A stretch of DNA of 64,000 nt, taken from the NCBI GenBank assembly GCA_033765145.1, contig JANRIH010000044.1, positions 124,001 to 188,000 of the forward strand, given 5' to 3'. The DNA is from JAGVSR01 sp033765145. GTDB lineage: Bacteria > Pseudomonadota > Alphaproteobacteria > Rhizobiales > Hyphomicrobiaceae. The first letter of the stretch is position 1, and each line of letters starts with the position of its first letter. Below the pieces are notes generated by a model. The model was not told the origin of the DNA and ran no database searches. It saw only the letters and a list, made by a program, of their open reading frames with translations. The position numbers and the translations under genes are program-made. Shown here one piece after another: positions 28,616 to 39,868 of the stretch.

Positions 28616-29533
28616 CTAATCCGGCAGCGGAATGAACTCGGCCGCGTCTCCGGGGACGGTATCGAACCGGCCGGCCTTCCAGTCGGCCTTGGCCTGATCG
28701 ATGCGCTCTTTCGAGGACGAGACGAAGTTCCACCAGATGTGGCGCGGGCCGTCCATGGGGTCGCCGCCGACGATCATGAGGCGGGCGTCGGAGAGCGCGA
28801 GGATGGAAATGCGGTCGCCGGGCCGGAACACGAGCAGGCGGCCCGGGCCGAAGGTGTCGCCCGCGACGTCGATCTCACCCGAGACGATGTAGACGGCACG
28901 TTCGTCGACGTCGGGGTCGAGGGGCAGGATGGCGCCGCGCGCGAGGACCGCTTCGGCATAGATGCATTCATGGGGGAACGCTGCCGGCGAGCGCTGGCCG
29001 TATAGCGCACCCAGGATGACGCGCACGCGCTTGCCTTCGCCTTCGATGCGGGGGAGGTCCTTCTCGGTCACGTGGGCGAACGCGGGCGGAGCCTCCTCGT
29101 GCGATTTTGGTAGCGCGGCCCAGGCCTGGATGCCGAAAAGGCGCGGGCCCGTCGCCTTCACTTCGGGCGAGGTGCGTTCGGAATGGACGATGCCGCGGCC
29201 CGCGGTCATCAAGTTCAACGCGCCGGGGCGGATCGCGAGTTCGGTCCCGAGGCTGTCACGGTGCATGATCTCGCCGTCGAACAGGTAGGTCACCGTCGCG
29301 AGGCCGATGTGGGGATGGGGCCTGACGTCGATGCCCTGGCCGAGCAGAAACTCGGCAGGGCCCATCTGATCGAAGAAAATGAAGGGCCCGACCATGCGCT
29401 TGCCGGCGGCCGGGAGCGCGCGGCGCACCTCGAACCCGCCGAGGTCGTGGGCGCGGGGCACGATCACCTGCTCGATCTGATCGCAGGCGCGTGCGTCGCC
29501 GGGACGGGGGTCGTCGCAGGGTTGCCAGGACAT
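28616..29533 (-). CDS. Pirin family protein
   Basis: A bicupin of 305 residues. The N-terminal cupin carries the metal-binding pattern RPHPHIGLATVTYLFDGE and the second motif GRGIVHSERTSPE; the C-terminal cupin has ECIYAEAVLARGA and a C-terminal Trp-Asn segment (HIWWNFVSSSKERID). Bacterial pirins are iron-binding; some act as quercetinases or bind pyruvate dehydrogenase, and the role here is not known. It is 25 bases upstream of the membrane protein, so they may form an operon. Confidence 0.92.
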   Translation of the reverse strand: MSWQPCDDPRPGDARACDQIEQVIVPRAHDLGGFEVRRALPAAGKRMVGPFIFFDQMGPAEFLLGQGIDVRPHPHIGLATVTYLFDGEIMHRDSLGTELAIRPGALNLMTAGRGIVHSERTSPEVKATGPRLFGIQAWAALPKSHEEAPPAFAHVTEKDLPRIEGEGKRVRVILGALYGQRSPAAFPHECIYAEAVLARGAILPLDPDVDERAVYIVSGEIDVAGDTFGPGRLLVFRPGDRISILALSDARLMIVGGDPMDGPRHIWWNFVSSSKERIDQAKADWKAGRFDTVPGDAAEFIPLPD

Positions 29534-29790
29534 TCGGCGGAGCTCCGGGGTCGTTGTCTGATCGAAACTAACTGATATTATAATATGAGCGTCTGTCGGA
29601 GGTTTAAGTATCGAGCCTGACGCGCCAAGAGTTTCATCTGGATACAGGTCGCCAGGATAAGTTGCGTTGAGGGTCGTGATAGCCCGCCAATTCTAACTCT
29701 GTTCAAGTTTGTGTGTGGCCTTATTCAGCGTGCCGCCGAAATTTTATGTCAGCAGCTTCTGGCGTTGACGTTAGTGCAGGATACTGGCGT
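29534..29790. other. AT-rich junction between pirin and the TIR-WD40 gene
   Basis: About 257 bases with visibly lower G+C than the genes on the left. It contains a perfect 12-bp palindrome ATATTATAATAT at 29575-29586 that reads TATAAT on both strands and could be a -10 element for pirin leftward or for the rightward gene. The region presumably marks the left edge of the acquired segment. I see no integrase, tRNA end or direct repeat. Confidence 0.45.
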
Positions 29791-32700
29791 ATGAGCAAAT
29801 TAGTATCAGTGACGACAGAATTAGCTAGCGCTCCGGTGGCGGGTTCAAGTGTCTTCATTTCGTACTCACGGCAGAATTTAGACTTTGTGGATGCTCTGCA
29901 ATCTGCATTGATTCAACGTGGTTTTGACGCGAAGGTTGATCGCAGCGATATAGAAGCGGGTGAGGCGTGGTGGAGCCGGATTGTGCAGCTCATTTCTGAA
30001 GCGGATGCAATAGTCTTCGTCCTGAGTCCGCATTCGATTATTTCTCCTACATGCAAGAAAGAAATTGAATTCGCAGAGACGCTGAACAAGCGACTTATAC
30101 CCATTGTTGCGCAAGACATCACATCACTGACTGTGCCGGATGCTTTGGCGAGAATAAACTATATTTTTTTCATTCCTCATCCGCCGTCAGGGATAAGTGG
30201 CGAATTCGAGAGTTCGGTCACCCAATTAGTGAATGTGCTCGAGAATCACCTGCCCTGGGTGCGCGAACATACGAGGCTAGGTGTTCTTGCGGCACGTTGG
30301 GCGCAGCGAGACAGAGCTTCGGAATTGCTCTTGCGCGGCGGCGAATTGGCGAGCGCGGAGGCTTGGATCGCAACGCGCCCACCAAAGGCCCCCGATCCAT
30401 CCGACGCTCATCGCGCGTTTCTAGTAGCGAGTCGGCAAGCTGCGATCGTGAGGCAACGATGGTGGCTCGGTGGTAGTATGGCCATTGCCCTCGGCGCGCT
30501 ATTTTTGGCTGGGTGGGCCTATTTGCAGGCACTTGAGGCTGACAGGCAGAGGCGGGCCGCCGAGTTCCAGCGGCTGGAGGCGAAGAAGAATGCGGAACGC
30601 GCAATCGAAGCGCGCGATGCAGCCCTCATTACGCAATCAAAGTTTCTCGCGCCGCGTGCGCTTCAGGCTACGGCGGAAGGTAACGCGGCGGCGGGTGCCC
30701 TGATCGCTCTCGAAAGCCTGCCTGACGGTGGGCTTTCCCGCGAGATTGAGCATACGCGACCGCTTTGGCCTGAAAGTGCCGTCGCATTAGAGGATGCCAT
30801 GCGTTCACTCGTCGAAGATCGAGTGGTTGGAGGCATCTATGGCAGCTCGCCCGTTCAATTGCTGATGCGATCACGGCGGATTCTTTGGCGTCAGGCTTTT
30901 GGAGATGCCTGGCTGACGGACTACGAGGGTCAGCGGGTCGGAGCTGCCTTCTCGAAACCAACGACCTCAGTCCAAGAAATCGCAGTCTCGCCCAACGAAA
31001 CGCGTGCTCTCGTTTGTTATTCGGACGGGTCATGTGGTGTGTGGGATCTCGAACGGAGCATCGAGCTAGCGCAAATCACGGAACATTTGGCGGGCCGAAC
31101 GGATCGATACTACTCGCTCTACTCCGCTGCTGTTTCCTCCGACAGCACGCTTGCTGCTTTTGCTGTGCAATCTGGGCACGTTCACATCGTCGGCCTCGAC
31201 ACAGGGCGGCTGCATCGAACGATTGATGCGAGTTCCAAACTCGTCAGCAGCATCGCATTTCAGCCTGGCGGAAATGTGATTGCTATTGCAACTCACGATG
31301 CCGTTTCTCTCTGGGACATGGGGGCGGGGCAACTCATGCGTGAGTTTCCAGGGCAGGAGACGATCGGCGAAGGGCTGCAATTTTCAGAGGATGGCCAGCT
31401 GTTAGTCAGTTTTGGTCGCAGTGTCCGAATTCTTGACACGGCGTTGGGTACGGAAATCGCGAAACTTGGCTTTTCTTCGGGATCTGCCGTGAAGGCCTTG
31501 TTGTCATCGGACACCCTCACCCTTGTTGCCGGATCGGATCGCGGATCCATCCGTATTTGGCGACGGCCCGACAGAGAAAGCAAAACCTGGGACCTCAAGG
31601 CAACGCGAACGGAGCACGCGCGTGCAGTGGAATCGCTCGCTCTGTCGTCCGATAGCCGTTGGCTGGCTTCCGGTTCCGAAGATGGAACTTTGCGACTTTG
31701 GGGGCTCCCAACGGGCAAAATCGAAGCGGTGTTCAAAGGACACGGCAGCGATGTCCCAGTGGTCCAGTTCATGGACAACGATCAAACGGTGGTCAGTTTT
31801 TCGTTTGATGGTACGGTGCGGTGGTGGTCGCTACCTGATCAAGAGATTGCAGGGGTGGAGCGAGGACTTGGGGCAACAATCGTATCAGGGCACGATGATG
31901 CAATTCATTCCATGGAAGTGTCCAAAGACGGCAAAAGACTGCTCACCCGAGATATGGATGGAGTTGCTATCGTCTGGGATCTCGGCCCCGAACCCAATAG
32001 CCCAAAGCGACTTCAGAGAGGCGAGTGGGAAAGTGCGGCTTACATCGGGGCTGCCAAGTTTCTGGATCATCATGGTCAGCGCGTCGTTGCCGGGTCGGAG
32101 GAATACGGCGTTGAAGTCTGGGACGTGAACGCGGAACGCGTGTTGCGAACGCTCGTGCAGCCAGGGACGCAAATCGAAAGCATCGACGTCTCAGATGACG
32201 GCACCAGAGTTATCGTGTTTTTCCGTGGAGGGCGGGTCGAGCTTTTCCTGCTCGACGCCGAACTGCAGATCGTGTCATCGAAGACCGTCTTTGAAAGCGA
32301 AAGGCCCGAGGCTCCTGCATTCCTTGACCAGAATGCGATTTTTGTTGACGAAGAACGAGTAGTTATCGCGAGAGCCGCTGATGAGATCGTCGTCGCCTCC
32401 GCAGCATCTGCTGATATATTACACACACTTCGACCTGACGACGCCATGATTTTTGTTGCTGAAGTGTCGAACAACGGTGCGCATTTGTTGTCGGCCGATG
32501 GCAACAGGCAGGCGGCACTCTGGGATTTGAAGACCGGGCAGAAGGTTCGATCTTTCGAGTGCAAGGATATTTTATCGGGAGCCGCATTCACGCCGGACAG
32601 TCGCACCGTCGTTCTACGATGCCGAGACGGTTCATTGGACTTCTGGTCGGTTCCGGAAGGGTTGCGGTTAGGTTCGATTAAGCACCATGGCGGAAAGATC

Positions 32701-33144
32701 CTGGCAGCAGCCGACACGCTACTGTTGATTGGCAGCGGAAATCCGTTCGAAGACCGGGCATTCACTCTACATGGATGGTCGGTGCCAGAAGGTGTGGAGC
32801 AGTTTCGACTGCGCGGCCACAAAGGCGCAATTGAAGCGGCCTCCTTCTTGGACCCAACGGGTGCGATACTGTCTGTGAGTTCCGATCGGTCGATCCGATA
32901 TTGGCCAAAACTGCCACGAGGCGAAGCGCTCGTGTCGTTGGCTCAGGAACGCACACCGAGATGCCTTACTCAGAGCGAACGACGCACCCATTTTCTTTCC
33001 GATGAGCCGCCGCGATGGTGCATCACAGGCCGCGTCGACGGGAGCGGGGCCTGGCGGCCGAAATGGCCATACCAATCGGCGGCTTGGAGAAACTGGCTTT
33101 TAGCTCGGGATCGGGGCGAGACGCCTGCAATACCTGAGCCCTAG
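29791..33144 (+). CDS. TIR domain - transmembrane - WD40-repeat protein
   Basis: A lone 1117-residue gene. Residues about 19-155 form a TIR domain: SSVFISYSRQNLDFVDAL, DRSDIEAGEAWWSRI, VFVLSPHSIISPTCKKEIEF; the Glu of CKKEI (E91 from this start) is where TIR NADases have their catalytic Glu. Next comes a linker (WVREHTRLGVLAARW, LLLRGGELASAEAWIATRPP), one membrane helix (about 226-245, LGGSMAIALGALFLAGWAY), a coiled coil (ADRQRRAAEFQRLEAKKNAE), and from about residue 360 some 11-12 WD40-like blades (GVWDLERS, AVSLWDMGAG, TLRLWGLPTG, VAIVWDLG, QAALWDLKTG). It ends with a CLTQSERRTHFLSDEPPRWC motif. No NTPase module is present. G+C is low (45% over lines 29881-29940 and 30061-30120). ATG 29791 has AGG 10 bases upstream; GTG 29713 and ATG 29746 are in frame. 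Signalling, cell-suicide or defence role is inference. Confidence 0.88.
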   Translation: MSKLVSVTTELASAPVAGSSVFISYSRQNLDFVDALQSALIQRGFDAKVDRSDIEAGEAWWSRIVQLISEADAIVFVLSPHSIISPTCKKEIEFAETLNKRLIPIVAQDITSLTVPDALARINYIFFIPHPPSGISGEFESSVTQLVNVLENHLPWVREHTRLGVLAARWAQRDRASELLLRGGELASAEAWIATRPPKAPDPSDAHRAFLVASRQAAIVRQRWWLGGSMAIALGALFLAGWAYLQALEADRQRRAAEFQRLEAKKNAERAIEARDAALITQSKFLAPRALQATAEGNAAAGALIALESLPDGGLSREIEHTRPLWPESAVALEDAMRSLVEDRVVGGIYGSSPVQLLMRSRRILWRQAFGDAWLTDYEGQRVGAAFSKPTTSVQEIAVSPNETRALVCYSDGSCGVWDLERSIELAQITEHLAGRTDRYYSLYSAAVSSDSTLAAFAVQSGHVHIVGLDTGRLHRTIDASSKLVSSIAFQPGGNVIAIATHDAVSLWDMGAGQLMREFPGQETIGEGLQFSEDGQLLVSFGRSVRILDTALGTEIAKLGFSSGSAVKALLSSDTLTLVAGSDRGSIRIWRRPDRESKTWDLKATRTEHARAVESLALSSDSRWLASGSEDGTLRLWGLPTGKIEAVFKGHGSDVPVVQFMDNDQTVVSFSFDGTVRWWSLPDQEIAGVERGLGATIVSGHDDAIHSMEVSKDGKRLLTRDMDGVAIVWDLGPEPNSPKRLQRGEWESAAYIGAAKFLDHHGQRVVAGSEEYGVEVWDVNAERVLRTLVQPGTQIESIDVSDDGTRVIVFFRGGRVELFLLDAELQIVSSKTVFESERPEAPAFLDQNAIFVDEERVVIARAADEIVVASAASADILHTLRPDDAMIFVAEVSNNGAHLLSADGNRQAALWDLKTGQKVRSFECKDILSGAAFTPDSRTVVLRCRDGSLDFWSVPEGLRLGSIKHHGGKILAAADTLLLIGSGNPFEDRAFTLHGWSVPEGVEQFRLRGHKGAIEAASFLDPTGAILSVSSDRSIRYWPKLPRGEALVSLAQERTPRCLTQSERRTHFLSDEPPRWCITGRVDGSGAWRPKWPYQSAAWRNWLLARDRGETPAIPEP

Positions 33145-33156
33145 TGGAGACGTTTC

Positions 33157-35325
<2,169 letters not shown>

Positions 35326-35483
35326 GTTGATCTTTCGTGGTCGAGACCGTCGTAGGGGAGAGGTAGCACGGCAATTCCGGCCTTGGCGATGCGGCTTGGG
35401 CCCCCAATCGGCCGCTTCAGTCGGCTGAACTCGGACCGGCGCCGCTTCGTCGCTCAATTGGGCATGATGGTCTGGATCATACC

Positions 35484-36203
35484 ATGAATTTCAAAGGGAT
35501 CGGCTTCTTCGGCGCAATCCTTACGGCGGCCTTCGCGAGTGAGATCGCCTGGGCGGCGCCTGATGGCGAACAGGCGATCCCGGACAGGCATCCCGACATC
35601 CGAACGGCCCCACCGGCCGGATATTGTGCGCTGGATAGCGAGACCCTCGAAGGGGGCGCGGTCGTGACCGGCTACCAGCCGGGGCTCGCAAGCGGGATGT
35701 CGCTGGTCGCTCTTTATGCGTCGTGCTGGGAAGCTGAACTCGTCCGCGGCCAGGTTCCCTTGAGGATCGACGCGTGGATGGCCGTCGAAATGAATGTCGT
35801 CAGCTATCCGAGCGACGATGAGCGGACGCTCGGGAAGGCGGGCGCGGTCGAGCTTCTGTGCCGCGATGCGCGCGACGCCTCACTCGGTCATCCTGTGCCG
35901 GCCGCCGGCGCGGCCTTCGACGATCTCGTCGCTGCTGCGCGATCCGAACTCGGGCCTCGACGACCGACGGTCTATCTCGGGGTGGTCGCCGAGGATCGGG
36001 AGCTCGAGGTCTGCTATCTGGCCGTCGTGAGGCTTGCGGACGGCGACGATGAATACATGCGCGCCCATCTGACGGTCACTGGTTTCAGTACCGCAGGCGA
36101 CCGGTGGGTGGCACTAAGCGTCCGTCGCCCGGCAGATGACGATCCGGCGTCGACACTCGCGCTCGCGCGGGACATCGTCCGTGCGTTCAAAATGCAGAAC
36201 TGA
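35484..36203 (+). CDS. Exported protein, unknown
   Basis: A 239-residue protein with a clear signal peptide (GFFGAILTAAFASEIAWAAPD, cleavage near residue 25) and a mature part with several cysteines (GYCALDSETL, YASCWEAELV, VELLCRDARD, ELEVCYLAVV), suited to disulfides in the periplasm. I do not recognise the family. It is on the opposite strand to both neighbours and its last 17 bases overlap the end of the glycosyltransferase gene. It lies in the segment that separates the two mutase subunits. Confidence 0.65.
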   Translation: MNFKGIGFFGAILTAAFASEIAWAAPDGEQAIPDRHPDIRTAPPAGYCALDSETLEGGAVVTGYQPGLASGMSLVALYASCWEAELVRGQVPLRIDAWMAVEMNVVSYPSDDERTLGKAGAVELLCRDARDASLGHPVPAAGAAFDDLVAAARSELGPRRPTVYLGVVAEDRELEVCYLAVVRLADGDDEYMRAHLTVTGFSTAGDRWVALSVRRPADDDPASTLALARDIVRAFKMQN

Positions 36204-37419
36204 TCCAGGGCGGTCGGCGTGACGTGGCTGTCGCGCCGACATCGAGAGACTTGTTCTCGCTCGAATTGCCGGTGGCGGGAGGTGCGGTTCCGATCGGGGA
36301 CGCGGCCCGTTCGGGTCTCGATGTTTCAGCCGGCCATTTCATGAGGCCCGCGGCGACGAAATCGTTCCCGTCCGAGAATGCCACCGATTCACGGCCGAGA
36401 AACGAACCGGTTCTCGCGCTGATGCGCTTCAGGAGCCGCTCGTAATAGACGTATTTCCGGCTGGCCCGAGCGTAGGTCTTGCGCACCTGGGCGAGACGGA
36501 TGCGACGCGGAAAATCGCTGGTAAATTTGAAGTGCGCGATGGTCAGCAGTCGGTCACTCGGCGGGGCAACGTTCGCGCGATGGCTGTCCTGGTAGTAGAT
36601 TTCATTCGTCCAGCGGACGATCGGTGTTTTCAGGACAGCACCACGCGCCGATTTGAACGGGAGCGCGTCGAGGAGCCAGCTCGGCAGGAATATCAGCGAT
36701 GTCGGCGGGCTCTTGATGCCGTACTCGCGGAAAAGGCGGTTCGACGCGCCCTTGTGAAGGCGGCGGGCCGGAGGCTGCCCCTTTCGCATCTCGACGATTT
36801 CGCACGCATCGAAATAGGGATATCGCTGGAACAGGTCCTTGGCCGTAAGGCCGTGCTCGTCGCGATCGAGATCGCTCACGTTGGCGGGGTAGAAGTCCAC
36901 CAGCGATGCTGCGATGCAGTCGATATCGTTGGCGGCGAGCGCGGCGAACAGCTCCTGGAGCGAACCGACACCCGGTGGCAGGACGAGAAATTCGTCGGCG
37001 TCGACATAGATGGCATATCGGTCCGCGAGATATTTCTTCGGGATCGCGCTCTTCATGAAGACGCTGGCCCGGTCTATGGCGGTCGCGTTGCCGTCGAACG
37101 CGATGCGCACCTTGTCGCCGAAACCGAGATCGGTTTTCAGAATGACGCAGTCGGGCTGGCGCGCGAGGAACGCACTGGTCCCGTCCGTCGAGTTGTCGTC
37201 CAGGATCAGGAACTGTGTGGCGCCGATCGTGCGATAGTGCTCGAGCAGCGCGGGCAGGAAGAACATCTCGTTGTGGACGATCGCGTAGACGGTCGCGCGG
37301 TCGGGATCGACGACGCCATGGACGACCTCGATCCGGTCCATGAGTTCTCGCCACGAGATGTCCCGGATGCCGGCGTCGATCTCAGTCATCGCGTTGGCCA
37401 ACTTATTCGCGGCGTCCAT
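36187..37419 (-). CDS. Family 2-like glycosyltransferase (Glyco_tranf_2_4 type)
   Basis: A 410-residue protein with the GT-A pattern of this group: VYAIVHNEMFFLPALLEHYR, FLILDDNSTDGTSAFL, then the metal-binding YAIYVDADEFLVLP (DADEF) and LVDFYPANVSDL; further on NEIYYQDSHRANVAPPSDR and TIAHFKFTSDFPRR. These enzymes add sugars to surface glycans; acceptor and donor are unknown. No other polysaccharide gene is near, which is unusual. No membrane helix is seen. It sits between scpB and scpA in the same direction. Confidence 0.87.
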   Translation of the reverse strand: MDAANKLANAMTEIDAGIRDISWRELMDRIEVVHGVVDPDRATVYAIVHNEMFFLPALLEHYRTIGATQFLILDDNSTDGTSAFLARQPDCVILKTDLGFGDKVRIAFDGNATAIDRASVFMKSAIPKKYLADRYAIYVDADEFLVLPPGVGSLQELFAALAANDIDCIAASLVDFYPANVSDLDRDEHGLTAKDLFQRYPYFDACEIVEMRKGQPPARRLHKGASNRLFREYGIKSPPTSLIFLPSWLLDALPFKSARGAVLKTPIVRWTNEIYYQDSHRANVAPPSDRLLTIAHFKFTSDFPRRIRLAQVRKTYARASRKYVYYERLLKRISARTGSFLGRESVAFSDGNDFVAAGLMKWPAETSRPERAASPIGTAPPATGNSSENKSLDVGATATSRRPPWISSAF

Positions 37420-37642
37420 TTTGCCGGCGTCGAATCCCCGCTTGGGGAGATTGACCGCGTGCCCGTTCTTGTGACTGACGCTCTTTATAGCGCGACTCCG
37501 ATCAGATCACCGGTTCTACCTAGCCGTGGCCGGGCCGATTGCCAAGTTTTCCCGTTCCCCGCCGACGCTTTCGTTAATGCGCAGGACCGATCCCCTGGGG
37601 CTCGACGCCTCGAGCTGCAACCAATCGTGCCTCCGGTTCAAC

Positions 37643-39559
37643 TCACGCGCGTCCCAGACGTTGCTGGAGGCTCCCGAGCGTTTCGATGGCATCGGCGCCC
37701 GCGAAGAGAAACTGGTCGACGCCCGCAGCACGAAGGGCATCTTCCCGGTCGCCGGGGCGGCCCGCCATCAGCACAAGGCGCGCGCCCGCGGCCTTCAGCG
37801 CCCGCGCCGTCGCCTCGGCATGTTCGGCATTCACCGCGTCGGAGGAGCAGATGCAAGCCGCGTCGAGACCCGAGGCGCGGAATGCCGCCGCCGCGGGTTC
37901 GGCGCCTGCATAGCCATCCGTCATGTTGGCGGCTATTCCGCCGGCGGCGAGATAGTTCTTGATCCACGTGGAGCGCACGTTGTGGTCGACGACCTGACCG
38001 AGGCTCGCGAGAAAGACTTCGAGCGGCTTGCCGGATTGCGCATGTGCGTCGGCGGCGTCGCGGAGCGCTTCGAAGGGTTCGGACAGGCGGGAAAGCTTCA
38101 ATGGTTTGACCGTTTCGGCGGGGTTCTGAGCCGGTGATGCGCCTCCGCGCCACGGCGTCACGGTGAGACCGTCGTCTCCCAGAAGCGGGAACGCCGAAAC
38201 ACCGGTCAACTCCTGCCGGCCGGTCGCGATGGCTTTCGCGCGGACGGCAGCGGCCTTCGCGATGCGATCCTGGACCAAACCGGATTTCAGAGCCGCGACC
38301 ATGCCTCCCGCCTGCTCGATTGACTTGAGCTCCGTCCAGGCGGCCTCCGCGAGGTCTTGGGTCAATTTTTCCACGTACCAGGAACCGCCCGCCGGATCGA
38401 CAACGCGTCCGAGCGAGGATTCTTCCTGGCAGACGATCTGAATGTTGCGGGCGACGCGGCGCGCGAAGGCGTCGGTCTCGCCCAGGGCATAGGTGAACGG
38501 CAGCACTGTGATGGCGTCCGCGCCACCGAGGGCCCCGGCGGCACACGCGATGGTATTGCGGATGATGTTCGTCCAGGGGTCCCGCTTGGCAAGCATCCGC
38601 CAAGACGTGACGGCTGTGATGTGGATGTCGCGGGCGGCCTCTCCGGCGCCGGACGCTTCCGCGATCCGCCAGAGCAGGAGGCGCGCGGCGCGGAGCTTGG
38701 CGATCCCGAGGAATTCGTCGGCGTCGACGGCCAAGGACACGGCGATCTTCGGGATGGCGATTTCCGGCGCAATGCCGGCCGTCTCGGCGGCGCGCAGGTA
38801 CGCGATGAACGTGGCGAGCATGGCCGCCAGTTCCATGGCTTCGGTCGCGCCAGCACAATGGTAACCGTTTCCGTCAGCGATGAGGGCTGTCACGCGGGGC
38901 GTTTTGCTTGTCTCGCCAATCAGGTTCAGTGCGTCCGACATCGCTTTCGGCAGGGGCACGGAAAGTTGCCCCATCACGGCCAGAAGACCGATCGGATCGG
39001 CGTTGAAATGTCCTTGGCGATCGGCCGGTGCGATCCCCTCACGTGTCCAGTGCGCCATGAGGGCGTCGGCGACTGCCGGGGTTCTTTCGCCCGCGATCAA
39101 TGCAATAGGGCAGACGTCGAGCAGCACGCCGTCGAGCGCTTTCTTGAGCGCGCTTTCGGAGAATACGAGGCCCGAGCCGCCGAGCGTCGCGAAATGCAGC
39201 GCGATGGAGTTGGCGCCGCCTGCCAAATCTTCCAGGACCGCCTTGTTGACGGCTTCAGGATCGGTGCCCGTGTGGAACTGTCGGATGTCCCAGCCAAGGC
39301 CGTTGGGCGAGGTCTGTGCGCCACGCGTAAAGGGCTTCAGTCCGGGGACGCCTGCCGCGGCATGCGCGATTGTATCCGCCCGGGTATAGATCGGCTCGAC
39401 CCGGAGCCCATCGGCCGTGCGCGAGACCATCTTCTTCTCGAACTCGGCGCCCTTGATCGCTTTGGCAACGAGCGCCATCCACGCGTCGCGGTTGGCGGGC
39501 GGGAAGCCGCCGCCGAGGGCATCCATCGTGGGGGCGGGCGAGTTGGCGCCGGGCGGCAT
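37643..39559 (-). CDS. scpB: Methylmalonyl-CoA mutase small subunit
   Basis: Non-catalytic partner of ScpA. The 638-residue protein keeps the barrel segments (LGWDIRQFHTG, IADGNGYHCAGATEAMELA, ITAVTSWRMLAKRDPWTNII, EESSLGRVVDPAGGSWYVE) but its B12-like domain has SLGQVVDHNVRSTW, without the DxHxxG cobalamin ligand. Normally scpB directly precedes scpA with overlap; here the pair is split by a glycosyltransferase and an exported protein. The start ATG at 39559 is the only good candidate. Confidence 0.94.
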   Translation of the reverse strand: MPPGANSPAPTMDALGGGFPPANRDAWMALVAKAIKGAEFEKKMVSRTADGLRVEPIYTRADTIAHAAAGVPGLKPFTRGAQTSPNGLGWDIRQFHTGTDPEAVNKAVLEDLAGGANSIALHFATLGGSGLVFSESALKKALDGVLLDVCPIALIAGERTPAVADALMAHWTREGIAPADRQGHFNADPIGLLAVMGQLSVPLPKAMSDALNLIGETSKTPRVTALIADGNGYHCAGATEAMELAAMLATFIAYLRAAETAGIAPEIAIPKIAVSLAVDADEFLGIAKLRAARLLLWRIAEASGAGEAARDIHITAVTSWRMLAKRDPWTNIIRNTIACAAGALGGADAITVLPFTYALGETDAFARRVARNIQIVCQEESSLGRVVDPAGGSWYVEKLTQDLAEAAWTELKSIEQAGGMVAALKSGLVQDRIAKAAAVRAKAIATGRQELTGVSAFPLLGDDGLTVTPWRGGASPAQNPAETVKPLKLSRLSEPFEALRDAADAHAQSGKPLEVFLASLGQVVDHNVRSTWIKNYLAAGGIAANMTDGYAGAEPAAAAFRASGLDAACICSSDAVNAEHAEATARALKAAGARLVLMAGRPGDREDALRAAGVDQFLFAGADAIETLGSLQQRLGRA

Positions 39560-39868
39560 GTTTCGCAGGGTCCTTCGAGAGCGGTCGGAGCGGGGCGATA
39601 GGCGCGCATTGGACAGTCTCGCTCTATAGGGGCAACACGATGCTGCCGCACGTGAAAAAATGGCGCGTCATCGCCATGTCGGGGCCTAGAATTCGTCGTG
39701 CGGCATTCCGCTCGCAGCGGTGAAACTCCTCTGCCGGCTGGGCCGTGGAGTGAGCCATGCAACCGGGTTTGCAATGGCTCAGGCGTCGTGCCAAACGAAA
39801 GGGGCAGGTATGGCGAGTCGGCTTCCGGCCACCAGGATTTCGCCTGTCGAGAACGGAGAATGACGCTC
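39560..39868. other. Divergent promoter region scpB / HerA-like ATPase
   Basis: 309 bases without a convincing gene. Contains ATGGCG-cgtcat-CGCCAT near 39659-39676 and a larger dyad at 39751-39781. Promoters for both divergent genes must lie here, but I could not assign -35/-10 elements with confidence. Confidence 0.45.
39751..39781. repeat. Imperfect 31-bp dyad upstream of HerA-like gene
   Basis: The arms TGAGCCATGCAA and TTGCA-A-TGGCTCA pair over 12 bases with one bulged A and a 6-base centre. The site starts 118 bases before the ATPase gene. It may be an operator or an mRNA hairpin; there is no T-tract, so it is not a classic terminator. Confidence 0.5.

Noticed and set aside
39560..39700. 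Cobalamin riboswitch in front of the mutase small-subunit gene
   Set aside because: No B12-box-like conserved sequence or suitable fold could be seen, and mutase genes use B12 rather than being typical targets.
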